A DNA stretch of 64,000 nucleotides from Xanthomonas codiaei (GTDB lineage Bacteria; Pseudomonadota; Gammaproteobacteria; Xanthomonadales; Xanthomonadaceae), in NCBI RefSeq assembly GCF_002939785.1, contig NZ_MDEC01000007.1:62001-126000 (forward strand). The letters are read 5' to 3'. Numbering within the stretch: the stretch's first letter is position 1; every line of letters starts with the position of its first letter. The position numbers were made by a program, and so were the translations under genes. This document shows positions 63,852 to 64,000 of the stretch, piece by piece. The notes below the pieces were generated by a model, which was not told the origin of the DNA, did not search any database, and worked only from the letters and a program-made list of their open reading frames with translations.

Positions 63852-64000
63852 ATGCCCGGGACATCCGTTTCCGACCTGTCCACGGCCGCCGCCGTGGACA
63901 CGCCCGCCCTGCTGCCACTGCCGGTCGCCCGCCCGGCAGCGCCTGCCGTGGTGCGCGGCAAGCTGTACATCAAGACCCACGGTTGCCAGATGAACGAGTA
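63852..64000 (+). CDS. miaB: tRNA-2-methylthio-N6-isopentenyladenosine synthase MiaB (5' part only)
   Basis: A radical-SAM enzyme that methylthiolates i6A37. Only the first 49 codons are inside the window. After an Ala/Pro-rich N-terminal extension of about 36 residues comes GKLYIKTHGCQMNEY, the start of the UPF0004 domain with the first cluster-binding Cys. This motif is specific to the MiaB group. The ATG at 63852 lies 38 nt after a TAAACT -10. It continues beyond position 64000. Confidence 0.88.
   Translation, partial: MPGTSVSDLSTAAAVDTPALLPLPVARPAAPAVVRGKLYIKTHGCQMNE

Overview
The window is chromosomal DNA from a high-GC gammaproteobacterium, almost certainly a Xanthomonas species or close Xanthomonadaceae relative. 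The evidence is a FimX-type REC-PAS-GGDEF-EAL protein next to a BaiN/RdsA-type flavoprotein and yaeQ, the petABC-sspA-sspB order, an H-NS protein of the Xanthomonas XrvA type, a stand-alone VirJ/AcvB-like protein, a manganese superoxide dismutase, and interspersed intergenic repeats. I see no insertion sequence, prophage, integrase or CRISPR array. About 56 protein genes and one tRNA are supported, and none is visibly broken. Two genes are cut by the window ends: an exported protein on the left and miaB on the right.

Layout. 1-9.4 kb: an exported protein, efp divergent from epmB (EF-P and its lysine aminomutase), a two-gene operon pairing a PhnD-like periplasmic binding protein with a membrane GGDEF-EAL protein, trmJ divergent from suhB, sodA, and an exported barnase-like RNase overlapping its barstar-like inhibitor. 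9.8-20.7 kb: uup divergent from the dbpA helicase gene, apt, selO, a lipoprotein esterase, a GST, a cold-shock gene, yaeQ and a flavoprotein. 20.9-26.7 kb: fimX, htpX, gluQ, phbB and phaR. 26.7-32.9 kb, minus strand: a TraB/GumN protein, a DUF1684 lipoprotein coupled to mutL, an AMIN-amidase, tsaE and nnrDE. 34.4-45 kb: queG, xseA, a VirJ/AcvB-like hydrolase, an SUMF1-fold lipoprotein, rnd and ligD. 45.1-50.2 kb: an H-NS-like gene, tRNA-Ala(CGC), a small acidic/basic ORF, a GAF-GGDEF protein, and a chemoreceptor-cheW pair. 50.2-64 kb: an AAG-type DNA glycosylase overlapping tail-to-tail with lhr, a DUF3301 gene, the petABC and sspAB loci, a lytic transglycosylase, a WYL regulator divergent from a GST, and the start of miaB.

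Themes. Cyclic-di-GMP signalling is well represented: one probably active GGDEF-EAL protein with its own putative periplasmic sensor, and two degenerate ones, FimX and GAF-GGDEF. DNA repair is also dense (mutL, xseA, ligD, AAG glycosylase, lhr). Polyhydroxybutyrate metabolism appears as phbB next to its regulator phaR, with TGC-rich repeats between them.

Signals not explained by genes. (i) Many genes have a -10-like hexamer 5-7 nt before the start codon, which suggests leaderless mRNAs. The clearest case is the 24-bp gap between nnrDE and queG. (ii) A perfect 10-3-10 palindrome lies between the WYL regulator and its divergent GST. (iii) An inverted repeat overlaps the sodA promoter. (iv) There are two diverged copies of a 125-147 bp element with terminal inverted repeats, and a separate GGATT-type inverted repeat. 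(v) A FliA-like promoter precedes the chemoreceptor gene. No wholly new multi-gene system stands out. The PhnD-like/GGDEF-EAL operon and the WYL-palindrome-GST module are the most promising loci.
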